DNA of 64,000 nt. Source: Medicago truncatula. Taxonomy: Eukaryota; Streptophyta; Magnoliopsida; Fabales; Fabaceae. Below are positions 25,101 through 36,872 of this stretch, piece by piece. Under the pieces are notes generated by a model that searched no databases, was not told the DNA's origin, and worked only from the letters and a program-made list of their open reading frames with translations. How positions within the stretch are numbered: the stretch's first letter is position 1; every line of letters begins with the position of its first letter. The DNA is taken from contig NC_053042.1 in assembly GCF_003473485.1 (NCBI RefSeq), positions 46,649,762-46,713,761 on the forward strand, read 5' to 3'. Position numbers and translations under genes: made by a program.

Positions 25101-26259
25101 AATTGAATGTTGTTTATTGAAATTTGTTGAAGAAAGCGTTGTTAAAGTCAATTATGGCTGTGACGTGCACACGCCAATGCATTTTAACAACCAAAGTTGA
25201 ATGTATGTGCTCTACACGAGGTTTGTTACTTGGAATTATTCATATCTTATTATTTTCATCATTTTTTATTCATTTGAAAAAAGATTAGGTCAAATTCTAG
25301 TTCTAGAAACTTTATAAATGTTTTATCCAAATTTAAAATATTAATTATAACAAACTATATTTATCTTTTTTCATTTTCTAACAATATTTATCTTTTTCAA
25401 TGATTATAACAATATAACAAAACACAATACAACAAATATAATATAAATTCTTATCTTTTTTGAATGACACCAACAAAATAATTTTTATAATAAAATTTGT
25501 TCAAAAGTATATTTGAAAGTGCAAAGGTCGGACTAAAAGTTTTTTTTTTTTTTTAATGAAGTCATACTAAAAGCATATATTTCATATATTTATATTTATA
25601 CTATATATATATAAAGAAAATACTAGGTTCTTGCACAAAAAAAATAGCTCTTTTGAACTGATTTTTTCTCCTTTCAAAATTATCCTCAACTTTCAATACG
25701 AATATCACATATAATAAATAGATAAGAGTAAATTTAAATACTATTAAAACAAAATGTATATGTCTGATTTTTTTGCTTATCATTTAAAAAAAATAATTGA
25801 TGAGAGTGAATTCAAATTTTTTAAAAAATGTAACAAACACAGTATTTTTTTGTTGCCACAAAATATATCATGTAACGAGCACGATATGAATATATGTCCA
25901 AATTTTTTCCGCTTTGACAATTATTTGTAAATAAATCGATGTACGAATAATTTTCATTAATATTTAAAAATTGTAATCAAAATTATACAAACAAACATCT
26001 TTGACAATCATTTGTAAATAAATCGATGTACAAATAATTTTCATTAAAATTTAAAAATTATAATCAAAATTATGAAAACAAACATAATAAAATAGCTCGA
26101 TAAAAAGAGCGGACAGACGGACACGGTAGTGCTCGTCATTCCGCTAGTATAGATAACATAGATACCTATATATATATATAAGGAATACACTTTTTTTTTT
26201 CTAGTTGGACTATTATTGTCAATTTTATTCTCCACCTATTATATATTTATACTATATAT
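25101..26259. other. AT-rich intergenic DNA
   Basis: No gene seen. Two near-identical copies of a roughly 70-bp phrase (ttgtaaataaatcgatgta...) lie at about 25921-25990 and 26007-26070 as a local tandem duplication. Confidence 0.45.
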
Positions 26260-26402
26260 TCCCTCCGTTTTTAATTATAAGCAAATTTTGATTTTTAGGT
26301 TCATTAAATTTATGATGTAAGTGGTCTATATTATATACCACATACATCGTTAATTGAATGAACTTAAAAGTTAAAATTTACTTATAATTAAAAAAGGAGG
26401 GA
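26260..26402. mobile_element. Stowaway-like MITE
   Basis: About 143 bp with terminal inverted repeats TCCCTCCGTTTTTAATTATA and its complement TATAATTAAAAAAGGAGGGA, flanked by TA-containing sequence. The whole unit can fold into one hairpin. This is the typical CTCCCTCCGT signature of Tc1/mariner-derived Stowaway elements. No coding capacity. Confidence 0.75.
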
Positions 26403-26533
26403 GTAATATATAAAGAGAATAGGTGGATTTTAGAAATATTTTGGGTTGACTTTTTTGTTATTTAAATTATATCTTAAACAAATCTTTCTATAAATATGTT
26501 ATATTGTTGGTGTCATTAAAAAGATAATAATTT

Positions 26534-26667
26534 GTCTCGGTGAGCATAGCTCGGTTGGCAGGGACATGCATTATTATATGCAGGGGTTGGGGTTCGAACC
26601 TCGGACACCCCACTCATTCACCTTGAAAAATGTGAATTCTAGCCACTACGCTACTTGACAACAAAAA
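26534..26667 (+). mobile_element. tRNA-derived SINE (copy A)
   Basis: 134 bp. Box A-like TAGCTCGGTTGGCAGGG and box B GGTTCGAACC mark a tRNA-derived head; the 3' end is A-rich. Flanking direct repeats agataataattt (26522-26533) and agatattaattt (26668-26679), 11/12 identical, are the target-site duplication, so both ends are fixed. Confidence 0.85.
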
Positions 26668-26973
26668 AGATATTAATTTATGTTATATTTGTTATATTAT
26701 CGTTGTCATCTTAAAAAGATAATAATTTTTGTTATATTTGTTATATTATTTTTGTCATTGAAAAAGATAAATATGGTTTGTTGAGTTTGTTAGATTTGAA
26801 AATCATAAATATCTATGCTTGTAATTTTAATTTATATTAGAAAAATTATATAAAATATCATTTGTAATTTACACGCAAAATTTCTATAAAATATCGTTGA
26901 TAATCTACACACAACGCAATAAAAAGAGCAAAAAACAGGCACGTGAGTGCCCGTATTTTTGCCAATATTATAT

Positions 26974-27130
26974 ACTCCCTCCGTTTCTTTTTAAGTGTCG
27001 TTTGAGTACGGATTTACCGTTTCTATTTAACTCTCGTTTTGGTACTTTAAGAGTACGATTTGTCAATTATACCATTTGCCAATTACTCTTATATTTATCA
27101 ATAAAACTAATTAATGTTATATATTTGAAA
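26974..27130 (+). mobile_element. Stowaway-like MITE, one end only
   Basis: Begins CTCCCTCCGTTTCTTTTTAA, the typical end of a Stowaway element, next to TA. I could not find the matching opposite end, so this is a truncated or strongly decayed copy and its right boundary is arbitrary. Confidence 0.4.
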
Positions 27131-27484
27131 AACTAAAAAAAAGATTAAAACAAAGTTTGTTTGTTTTTTTTTAAACAAAGTTTTTTCTTGTTATCTTAAA
27201 ATTGACAATTGTTTGTTATGAGAGAAATAAAGTGTGTAAAAAATAGGAATTTGTTGGAGAAAAAGATATTAACTAACAATTGTTTATTATGAGAGAAAAA
27301 TAACATACTAATTTATTTTTTATTTTTTTAAAAGACTTGTTCAAAAAATAATAATTTAAAAGATTATATTAAATTTATTGGAAAGAGAAAGTGTGCAAAA
27401 AAATATGAATATATTGGTGGATTAAACTAAGGGTATAATAGAAAGTAAATGTGCAAAAATCCATTTCGTTAATTTGGTGTTAAT

Positions 27485-27624
27485 ATTCTTCTTTTTTTGT
27501 CAAATAGTCTAGTGGCTACAGCTCACACGATTAAATGTGGAGAAGTGGGGTGTCCGAGGTTCGAACCCCGACCCCTGCATAAAATATGCATTGTCCCTAC
27601 CAACTAAGCTAAGCTCACGGAGAC
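27485..27624 (-). mobile_element. tRNA-derived SINE (copy B, same family as 26534-26667)
   Basis: 140 bp on the minus strand, with box A GCTTAGCTTAGTTGGTAGGG and box B GGTTCGAACCTC. The 3' tail ends GACAAAAAAAG. Flanks aatttggtgttaat (27471-27484) and aatttagtgttatt (27625-27638) match 12/14 as a target duplication. It is inverted relative to copy A about 1 kb away. Confidence 0.85.
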
Positions 27625-27649
27625 AATTTAGTGTTATTTTTTTTTATGC

Positions 27650-28085
27650 TTGGCAATGAGAGAGGACATGCATCAAGAGAAAACACCGACAAACCACTTA
27701 GGTTGGCACCCCGGGGAAACCTCCATCCTATGCCGCCAAACTCTAAAATTTTATTAAAAGGGGGAAAAAATATATACAGGAAGAGGGGGGACTAGGCCAA
27801 AATCCTCATAAGACAGAAAACAAAAAGAATGCTAAAGCAGACTATAGAGACCTAAGGAAACTTGTAGTTAGGCAAACCAACTCTATCACGAAAGAAGTCC
27901 AAGTGTAGCTCCGTCGGAAACGAATCTAAATCATCTCGGACATTCCAATAGAGTAGATTCATTGTGAATGAGGTTTTGTACCCTTTGCACGGGTGTTATA
28001 CGAAGCGTTTCCTAACACTTGCCTTTTCACTGCCTGCTGTTGCTTCTTGGACAATACTTGCGTAAAACCTTCATCCGCTGTCCGT
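27650..28085 (-). mobile_element. Probable LINE 3'-end remnant
   Basis: Read on the minus strand this has a T/C-rich 3'-UTR style ending with TTTTAATAAAATTTTAGAG and no open frame. The style is that of plant LINE 3' ends. There is no coding match, so the call rests on composition and layout only. Confidence 0.35.
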
Positions 28086-28380
28086 TGACACATGTTGACG
28101 TAATAAGAAGAGTAGAAAGACAAAAACGTGAGTGCAATTTGGTGTTAATTTACACATTATCCCTATCATTTATAATCTACATATGTTGACGTAATAAAAA
28201 AGTAGAAAGATAGAAAACGTTAGTGCATTTTTCAGCTGATATCATATAAAATGTGCATGAAATTCATTGCATAGAACAAATTGCATTTATCAAAAGTGAA
28301 ATTCTTTTATTTAAAAAAAGTGAAATTAAATTTATATATGTATATTAAATTAATATTTATGCTGTGAATATTGCTTCATA

Positions 28381-28618
28381 CAGGGGCGAATGTTTGTACA
28401 AGAGAGGGGTAGCTATGGCTACCCAAAAAAATAAATTTTATTGAGTTAGTAGGTATATTTTTATGTTTTTTTTTTTGAAGGAGTATATTTTTATGTTTAA
28501 CTACCCCTAATAATATATATTTGGCTACCCAAAGTTCGATTTTAGATGTAATAATTTTTTATGATTTTGATTACTTTCGGATGGCCACCTCATAAAATTA
28601 TTGCAAGCTTCGCCGCTG
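28381..28618. mobile_element. hAT-like MITE with 8-bp target duplication
   Basis: Terminal inverted repeats CAGGGGCGAA at the left and CAGCGGCGAA (complement of the right end). Flanks gcttcata (28373-28380) and gcttctta (28619-28626) match 7/8, the duplication length of hAT transposons. 238 bp, non-coding. A micro-insertion sits inside it (28469-28482). Confidence 0.8.
28469..28482 (-). mobile_element. Micro-retroposon-like insertion (14 nt)
   Basis: The insert ttttttttgaagga (TCCTTCAAAAAAAA on the minus strand) is flanked by perfect 16-bp repeats gtatatttttatgttt at 28453-28468 and 28483-28498. The target is inside the hAT MITE, so it arrived later. Signature of target-primed reverse transcription of an almost fully truncated transcript. 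Confidence 0.55.
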
Positions 28619-29129
28619 GCTTCTTATGGTTTGGTTTGGTCAATGTAGTTGGGGGGTAGTTGGTGCTGTAGTTGGTTTCGTTTTTTTATTGTTTTATAAT
28701 AGTATATGGCATTGTTGTTTTATTTTTATTATTTTATCAAACTTTGAAGAGATTCCACTCTTCCATTGACACCTCTTACGAGTCTAGTTTATTTCATAAA
28801 TTATATTGCCGTCCTTACGTGATGTTTAAGGGAGATTAAATGAGTGAATATATTAAATATTTATTTGTTCATCTCATGAAAGGTAAATATATTAATTCGA
28901 AGATAAAAAAATTATAAGAATGGGCGTGGTTTTTAATTTTTACCCCATACTTCAGATATGAATATATTATTGGGGGCTGTCAATACATCATATGTTTATT
29001 TTAATTCCTTAAACTAACTAATTTTAACGATTTGACCTTTTTTTAATAAGGGAAAGGGAAAACAATTTGCCTCTTATACTTCTACAAAACTTACATACAT
29101 GATACATGCCTATAAGAATAATTGAATTT

Positions 29130-29139
29130 TCCTAAAAAA
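29130..29139 (+). mobile_element. Micro-retroposon-like insertion (10 nt)
   Basis: The insert tcctaaaaaa lies between perfect 16-bp repeats aagaataattgaattt at 29114-29129 and 29140-29155. Confidence 0.5.
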
Positions 29140-29584
29140 AAGAATAATTGAATTTGAACATATTTTTTCTTAATATAATGAAAATTTTATCAAAGTATTA
29201 CCGTCAACGTCTATTGCAATTTTTTTTTACAATACATAGTACTTCGTGGCAATAATTTATTTACGGGGTCTTTTGATTTCTTGATCTATATATAAACACA
29301 TGGTCTTCCATGTTTTACTATCTTTTCTTCTATTTCCCAAGCAATCTTAAAGAATTCTAGCCGACCCGATGTTTCTTTTTAGAAATAAACGTCATATTCT
29401 CTTTAAGCTTTATCTTCTTCTTCTTCATCCATTAGAAAATGGATGATTTTAGGTTTTTTTTTTCACATATAAAATCTTCTATATGCATCTTCTTCTTCTT
29501 TTTGATCCAAAAAAGTGGTTTCCAATATTTTGAGTTTCTTCTTTTATTGAATTGACGAATTAAGAAACAAAGAGAGATTAAACT

Positions 29585-29760
29585 GAATATTGTCATGGGT
29601 ATTCATTGAATTGAAAGAATGTATATTACAATCTATATTAGGGAAGATACCCCAATGTGAATATATACAAAGGGAACTCAAGGAGAACCCAAACTAACTA
29701 TCCTATAATATAGGAAGTAGACTAACAAACAATATCCAATAAAATATAACATAATTTACA
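29585..29760 (-). mobile_element. Possible solo LTR
   Basis: On the minus strand it begins TGTAAATTATGTTATATTTT, then has a TATA-like TGTATATATTC and an A-rich leader resembling Copia LTRs. The right end and target duplication are not clear. Weak call. Confidence 0.3.
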
Positions 29761-30221
29761 TTAAGAAATAGTCTCTTTTATCTTTCATTTTTCTTTTCGT
29801 TTTTTTGTGTTTCAATTTGGTGTTATTTTGTTCGTTTTCTTGGTACTACGTTGTTTGATTTTCCATTTTAATGCAATGTTTGTTTGGTTTAGATCTATAG
29901 ATAAACTTCAATCAATCACAAAATTGTCAATGTTGCAGATCCAAGATCATGAATATTCAATCACTTTGAATTTGCCACATTACTTGTAAACATGTTGTCG
30001 CTACATGCCATTAACTCGAATGTTGTTGACTTGTTTACAAAATTCATTTTTTACGTTTAAATGATGTTATTTGTATTTACATTTGATGTACTCTACCCAT
30101 TTGAACCAACATCATTTTTTAGTAAATAAATACCTTTGTGATTTCCTCTTTACTTTCTTTGTCAAAGTCAATTTTGTAAGATACCGAATAATTTATAACA
30201 TATAACTTCATAGGATTAAGA

Positions 30222-30362
30222 TAAAATAGCTTTTGTCTCTATGAACATGACTCAATTGGCAGGAATGTTGTAGTACATATGAGTCGGAGTTTGAATCTCA
30301 GATTCTTTATTTATTCATTTTACGGAGGGAGTTATTAACCTATAAACCACCTAACCAAAAAA
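30222..30362 (+). mobile_element. Degenerate tRNA-derived SINE
   Basis: Box A-like ATGACTCAATTGGCAGG and box B-like GGAGTTTGAATCTC occur with the spacing of copies A and B above, followed by an A-rich tail near 30355. Diverged; boundaries approximate. Confidence 0.55.
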
Positions 30363-31807
30363 GAAATGTTTTGTACCAATTGTCTCACCACCAACCTATA
30401 AAGGTATTTATTACGATCGCTATTTTAAGTAATGTTTTGTTTTTGTTACAGTATTTTAATTGAAAAAATACATATATAAATTAAAAAATTCATTTTGTGT
30501 CATTTAATATTTATTAAATAGTACAACCGTTAATTTTATTAAACACTACAAATTCAATTTGCTATCAAATAACTTATTAAATACGTACTATTTTATCCAA
30601 GGGAGACTAAGTTTCAATTAAGTTTTTTTGTTTTATTTATTTATTTAAGTTTCAATAAAGTTGAGATGCTAACCTGAAAAAACAGTTCAGATGCCAACCT
30701 AATTATACTGCTAAAAAAACCCTCATAATAATAAAAGTATGCTAAAGACAGTTAGACACTTCCTTAATTTATATGGTTATACAGTAGAAATTCAGCATAA
30801 TAATAAGAGAAATATTAATGAGAACTTTTAGAATAGTTTTTGAGCATCTTTAATGTAAATTTTTATGAAAATACGTGTAATCAGTGCATTGAAATTTGTA
30901 ATATTTAATTTTTTTAAATAATATTTTTTAAATATAGGATCCTTAAAGAGTGTCATGGAGACACTCGTTAACAAGACCTTAATAATAATCAGCATATATA
31001 TAATATTAAAAGCCTGTCATAAAAATATATAATATTAAAGGAGTTTTTACGGTACATCTTTAAATTAAGGTGTACCGGTACACCTGTTTCATAAATCAAT
31101 AAGTTAAAGATCATTTTCATGTAACACAGAAAAAACATAATTTTATTGTTTATAAGAATCATACTAATTTTTTTACATTTTATCAAAAAAAATAATAAAT
31201 ATTCACTATTATGAGTAATAAGAAATTCAAAAATTTGAATTTTGCTTCGCCGACAATTTTGAGAAATAAAATATAGTTATTATAATTGTAAATGATAAAA
31301 AAAATAACTCATTAAACTATTAATTTAAATATGAATGTACCGGTATATTCAAATTTTTCTAATGTACCATAGAAATTGTCTAATATTAAACATAAAAGTG
31401 TGTAAAAAAAGAAGTGAGATTTGCGTGATTCACGTGCCTCAGTCTTTCCTCTCTACAATAATTGATTGATGTCCATAGATGATAATTGTGGTTTGTTTGT
31501 CTGTGGTGTTCTCACCCGACTATTATTTACCAAAAACACAATTCCAGCAACTATAGCATATTAAATCATGATTATCTACGCAAAATGAAAATCTTATTCC
31601 GCTTGTTCCATCTTTTCTCAAATAAAACGTGCTCAAGGTAAATTCCAATTAGAAATGGTGATTAAAGATATTCATGGAAGTAATTGAGTTACGTTTATCT
31701 CCAAGTTATGGTTGCACCAACCTTTTGAAACCAAATCCAACCGACAAACAAAAAAGATTTATAATATATAGAATTCATTAAAATTGAACTCACTAAATAA
31801 AATTATA

Positions 31808-31948
31808 AAATATCCAGAAGTCCTAGTTCAACTGACAAAATATCGAAATTGTTAGGCCGGATGCCATGACCTGGGTTCGAACTTCAGTACCTCCACTTGT
31901 GTTGTGTGTGTGAGTTTATAATGGCTTTGCCATTTCGTCTATCTACCA
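31808..31948 (+). mobile_element. tRNA-derived SINE of a second family
   Basis: Box A-like GTCCTAGTTCAACTGACAAA and box B GGGTTCGAAC, then a unique body (cctccacttgtg, GT repeats, ggctttgccatttcgtct) and an A-rich end. Sequence differs from copies A and B outside the promoter boxes, so it is a separate family. Confidence 0.6.
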
Positions 31949-32035
31949 AAAATAAAATAAAAAATCATATAACAATGTTTGTGCCCTGTACATCTTCCTT
32001 CTTTAATGTCTATGTACTATATGACATATCGAGTT

Positions 32036-32193
32036 CAGAACATCTCCAATAGTACTAAATTAAATTCTTGAATCAGGAGAACCGTAGTAAGTTCATTTAA
32101 GTTGTGACACTAAAATGTGACATAGCATAGGTTGGTCCACTAAAACTCACTCAAGAACCCAAAATATGTTATTCGGTTGGAGATGCTTTAATA
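32036..32193. mobile_element. Short MITE-like element
   Basis: The ends AACATCTCCAATAG and the complement of the right end AGCATCTCCAACCG form short inverted repeats around about 155 bp of non-coding sequence. No sure target duplication. Confidence 0.45.
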
Positions 32194-32887
32194 GACTATA
32201 TTATTGAAGAGGCAATAAATATTGAAAATATTTTCTCAAATTGACGAGGCTTGAGATTGCAGACTAATGGTTTGTATGGAAGAGGATCTTGAAGAGAAGA
32301 ATAAGTTTATGATAATTTTTTCCCTTTTTTGCGATTCCTTAAAAGAAAGAGAGAAAGGAACCGAGGCTTTTTTAAATACCTTTTAAAGACCTCTTCCAAT
32401 GTTTATATAGAGGTTTACCCACCCTGCCAAACAAAGACTCTGTGACAGCATCATCATATATAAAGAAGTTAATAATGATACAACAATATCTGCGAAACAA
32501 TTTAGCACACAAGAATGGAAACACAGAAAGATGAGTTCAGTGAAACCATGCTAGACATTTGACACGTTAACTATTAAGACCAACAGAAGAAAGCATGTTG
32601 CTACATTGCTTAGCCGCTTGAACTGAATAAAACAACAGGAATCAGTGCATGCTTCAGGTCCATATGTATCTATTTCATTGCTTATAAGAACTAAAAGATG
32701 CACATCATGAAGTCATATTTGATGAAACATTCAGCTCAGTTAAAAAAGAATTGATAAATCGTGCAACAGCCACTTCTAAGTTATCTATAACTGAGAACAG
32801 TGTTTACAATTACAATGGACTACACTATATAATTTTGTATTATTGGTACTATATGCATAACTGAAAAACAGCCACCTTTGATCATGT

Positions 32888-35800
32888 CTACAGGTTTTTC
32901 TTGAGACTGGATGTGGAAAATGATGATCTCGGTTTTTGATTTGATCTCTTTGTTTTGTTGCTATCTAGATCGGAATTTCTAATAATGAAAAGGAAAGTCT
33001 CAACAAGCATGGCACCCACCAACCCAAGAATTCCTCCAGCTGCATTCTGAAAACATAGATAAGAAAGAAAAAAAAAAGGATATGAAGAGATATGAGAATT
33101 CATCTAAACTATTTGACACAATAAATAGATGACAATAACATAAAGAGGGGATGCCTAGCAATCTACATGGTTTACAATAGTTGGACTATTTGGTGGCCTT
33201 GTAATCAAAAGGTGTTCAATACACAGTTTCCTTGGATGTGGAAAATATTGTTAAAGTGGCAAAACTGAAAGCATAGAATTGGCTCACTGCAGGATTATCT
33301 GGTTTTAGATATGTTGTTTCACCTTGGTTGACAAATCATGCTGCTTGTTTCGGTGTTTCTGAAAATTTCGGCACATAGTTTAATAAGTTAAGATATTTTT
33401 TTGTTCTTCAGTATTTCCCTAAGTAGTTTGTTGGGGTCCCTCTCAAGTTGATTTGTAATTCTGTGACCTAATTCGGTATCTCTTATGCTAAATTTAGCTT
33501 TTGTCAATAAATTATTTTAGCTTGTAAAAAAAGGTAATGTAAAACAGACTTTAGACAATACCATGGCAGGACTGTGATCAAACAAAGCTCTAAATGCTGC
33601 ATATCCAACAAGATAGCCAGTAAACATTGTCACCAAAACATGCAAACCTGAAAAAAAATTACAAAAGAAATCAAATAAGGATACTTCAGAGATATGCAAG
33701 CATAAACCGCATCTATAATAGATTAGAGAAACTACATCTGGCAAGTGACGCACAGACCTAGAAAATAGAGAGGGGAAAAAACTCTAGAAATTTGGTCACA
33801 TGAATTCAGTTTTCTTATAATAGAGAGAATATTAAAAGGACTGTGTTTTCAGTAATATCAATACTCGCAATCAAGGAGGAAAGTCACCAACACAAGAAAT
33901 TGCCTAACTTCTTCACTGATAACAGCAAGTAATTAAAATCAATAACTATTATCAATTACAGTAAAACATAGTACATTATCCGGTGAAAGGTTTAAATATC
34001 AAAAGTTAACTAAAGGAAGCAAAATTGTAGTTGTGATTTGAAATGATATTCAAGTGTTTGAACACCCTGTTGATATATATAACAAGTACTGTAAAGCGGT
34101 TATTGCACAAAGATAACCAACATAATCCCACTAGTACCACCAACATACTACATTACTACTACTAACATAAAGTAAAATGTTTACACAGAAAAAATCTCAT
34201 TACCAGTGTCATACATTAAGTGCCATATGCCCAACGCAATGTCCCCTTTACAAACTTAAATGCATGTTTTTTCTTTTCTATTACATATATTATGTTTCCA
34301 TGTTACTAAGTTCAATCAAGAACTTCATACAAAAAACAAAATAAACTCTGCAACGGTGGAAGCGTGTAAAATACCCAATAAAACTACAATTGAGAACATA
34401 CAGATTACAATTTTGCGAGTCCGGATTTGCTCAATTTATCTACCCTCCATTTACTGTCCATTTCTGAAAGAGATAGACACAAGTGATAGATTAGGAGGAT
34501 CCATTTTAGTAACTGGACCCCGCTAATCTTCCACTTGTGTCTATCGCTCTCATAAATGGAGGATAGATAAATGGTCAAATCCGGACTCCAACTTTGCAGC
34601 CATACTAATAACTTCTATAAACAAAACCTCTGGACAAACTGCATTACTGTGTATTGCATACTTGTCTCAGCAACTCAGTAAGGTACTTAAAAATGAGAAC
34701 ATTGAGCAAACCAAGCTACTCTATATCCAACAATACAACAACAACCAAGCCTTATCCCACTAAGTGGGGTCGCTTACATGAATCAAACGACACCATAGTG
34801 TTCCATCCAACAATGTTCAATCTAAATTAGCAAATTAATAAATCAAAGTCCCAGATACTCAAATGATTATTTATTTTAAAGTGAAAAGACAAGCTACTGA
34901 TGAAAGAAAAATAAAATCCAATAACTAAATAAATGAACAGAGAAAGATGTACAAGCTCCGCAAAAAACTTCATAGATATGCTAAACCTTCATAGCAGATA
35001 AAAGAAACAAGAATAATACCAAATCCTAATTGATCCTTGTAAGAAGAGAATGGTTCTGTAACATCTTCCTTTGGTGCAATATCCTTCACAAGCTCCTGAT
35101 ATGCTTTCCTCTCCGCTATATCTTCCAACTTTTTTAACCTTGCCTTCAATTCTTCACTCTTCACACCAAAGGGTCAACATAAAAGTTACTAACAAACAAA
35201 AATCTCAAGCAGAACTTCATAAACAATTATAACAGTAATATAGGGTCCTTTTGTATTGATTTGTTTGAGCTTAATTACTTACATAAGCAACTGTGAGACT
35301 GCACGGGAGAGCTTATGAAAACAGTTTATTACATGTCTATAAGCTATTTTCAGCTTATTTCCATAAGCTTTAAAGAATAGCTTATGAAAATACCTCATAA
35401 CTTATAGGAAACAGTTTGAATTTATTTTATCTTTTGTTGTAGAAATAGGTTATACATAAGCACTCATATATAATCACTTATGCTAAAAGTGCTTAATTAA
35501 ATTGTTTATCCAAACAAGGCCATAATCAATCATATATTTTCCACATCGAATCAATCTAATTATATCACAAGAACAAATTTTGAAACTGGAAAATAAAATA
35601 AAAATCTGAAAATTCATTTCGATGTGTGAGAATAGTGAAAAACAAGGAAATGAAAGTAGCGTTGGACCTTTTCTCTGGGTTTAGGGCTGGAGAAGATGAA
35701 GCTGGTACCCCATAAGAGTTGGGTCAATTCGGGTCTAGTGGATGGATCAGAGGCGATCCAGATAGCACGAAGTGGCTCATACGGTACGTTGGATTGGGCG

Positions 35801-35934
35801 ATCAGATCGGAGCACTTTTGTCGGAGTTCGGCGGAGAGAGTGGTGTCGGTGGAGGCTTCGGAAAGGAAAGCCCGAATGAAATGGGTACTGGATATTATTA
35901 ACCCGACCCGATTCAATATGTTCTCAGTGGCCAT
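32888..35934 (-). CDS. VMA12: V-ATPase assembly factor Vma12 (TMEM199-like)
   Basis: Four coding exons, 35668-35934, 35020-35158, 33562-33647 and 32888-33046, GT-AG introns, 216 residues, the usual size of the plant family. The N-terminal half is hydrophilic (SEELKARLKKLEDIAERKAYQELV at about 90-113 is the conserved Vma12 helix region). Two C-terminal membrane segments follow, about 140-160 (VLVTMFTGYLVGYAAF) and about 165-187 (AAGGILGLVGAMLVETFLF), giving a hairpin in the ER membrane. In yeast, Vma12 works with Vma22 and Vma21 in the ER to assemble the V0 sector of the vacuolar H+-ATPase. The protein ends in KKNL, matching the KKXX ER-retrieval signal, which agrees with this location. No truncation. 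Confidence 0.9.
34411..34590. repeat. Foldback repeat in VMA12 intron 2
   Basis: Inverted arms of about 65-75 bp: left from about 34417 (GAGTCCGGATTTGCTCAATT) and right ending about 34588, whose complement begins GAGTCCGGATTTGACCATTT. The arms share ATAGACACAAGTG and AGATTAG near the loop. No ORF; probably a MITE, but no target duplication was identified. Confidence 0.6.
34735..34820 (-). mobile_element. Au-like SINE, 3' part
   Basis: On the minus strand it ends GACCCCACTTAGTGGGATAA then GGCTTGGTTGTTGTTG, the characteristic 3' end of plant Au-type SINEs as I recall it. Located in VMA12 intron 2. The 5' head was not recognised, so it is probably 5'-truncated. Confidence 0.6.
35240..35525. repeat. 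AT-rich MITE-like repeat in VMA12 intron 1
   Basis: Left end GGGTCCTTTTGTATTGATTT; the complement of the right end reads GGCCTTGTTTGGATAAACAA. Internal 'ataagct' phrases recur in both orientations, so the unit can fold. Diverged termini and no secure target duplication. Confidence 0.5.
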
Positions 35935-36003
35935 GTTTCTCTGTAAGTGATGGTGGCACGATCATTCATGCGTGAAGAGCATGGAAATACTCCTTTTTTT
36001 TTT
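35935..36003 (-). promoter_or_regulatory. VMA12 promoter region, truncated by a repeat
   Basis: Only about 60 bp separate the VMA12 ATG from the T-rich start of the 36005-36872 foldback. The promoter must overlap the repeat or be very short. No TATA box is clear. Confidence 0.35.
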
Positions 36004-36004
36004 T

Positions 36005-36872
36005 TTTTTTTTTTAATTAAGTTTTTAATCATGTAAATATCTGCAGTTTTGTTTTTAATCCCTATAAAAATAAATCACATATTTTTGTCCCAATAAAATA
36101 TTCCGTTAATATTTTTAATTCATGTTAAATTAAAATTTGTTTAATTATGCTTAAAATTTTAAATTTTTTAATGATTTTTTACATATTTGTTTAAAACATT
36201 ATAAAATGTTCCGCCGCAATAAATTAGCTCAAAATTTTATTTTTAGATCCAAATTTTTGTTAGTTTTATCTTGAATTTTTGGCTTTTTAAAAAAATTATA
36301 TTTAATGATAAAAAATTCTAATTTTTTATAAAATAGATTATTATAATGTTCTTAACATGTCTGTTAAAAATCATTTAAAAATATAAAAGTTTAAGTATAA
36401 TTAAACAAATTTTAATTTAACAGGGACCAACACATACTTTTAGTCCTTGTAAAATTAAAATTTGCTTAATAGTGCTTAAACTTTTAAATTTTTAACATAT
36501 TGTTTACATACTTGTTTAGAACATTATACAAAGTTCCTTCCCAAAAAAGTAGCTCAAAATTTTATTATTAGGTCCGCATTTTCATTAATATAATCTTGAA
36601 ATTTTGGTTTTTAGAAAAAAATCATATTTAATTCATTACATGTTTAAAAACTAATTTTTTTTTTATAAAGAGTGTCTTACGATGTTATGAACATGTGTGT
36701 AAATTTTTTTCAAAAATTTAGAAGTTTAAGCATAATTAAACAAATTTTAATTTAACAGAAAAACACTAACGGAAAATTTTGTAGGAACTAAAAAGTGTGA
36801 TTTATTTTTATAGGGACTAAAAATAAAACTGCAGATATTTATAGGGACAAAAAATTTAATTAACTTTTTTTT
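36005..36872. mobile_element. Large foldback (inverted-repeat) element
   Basis: Arms of about 150-180 bp. Left is 36015-36165 (ttaattaagtttttaatcat...atctgcagtttt). The complement of the right arm, 36710-36868, begins ttaattaaattttttgtccc and also contains atctgcagtttt and ataaaaataaatcaca. Internal segments repeat (aaattttaatttaacag). No coding capacity. It lies directly upstream of VMA12. Superfamily not assigned. Confidence 0.65.

Larger units (their letters stand above)
28627..32887. other. AT-rich intergenic region with decayed repeats
   Basis: No gene seen. Holds one micro-insertion near 29130, an LTR-like stretch at about 29590-29760, two degenerate SINEs and a short MITE (listed separately). 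Open frames here are short, AT-driven and without motifs. The VMA12 3' UTR probably begins near 32880 and extends leftward. Confidence 0.45.
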
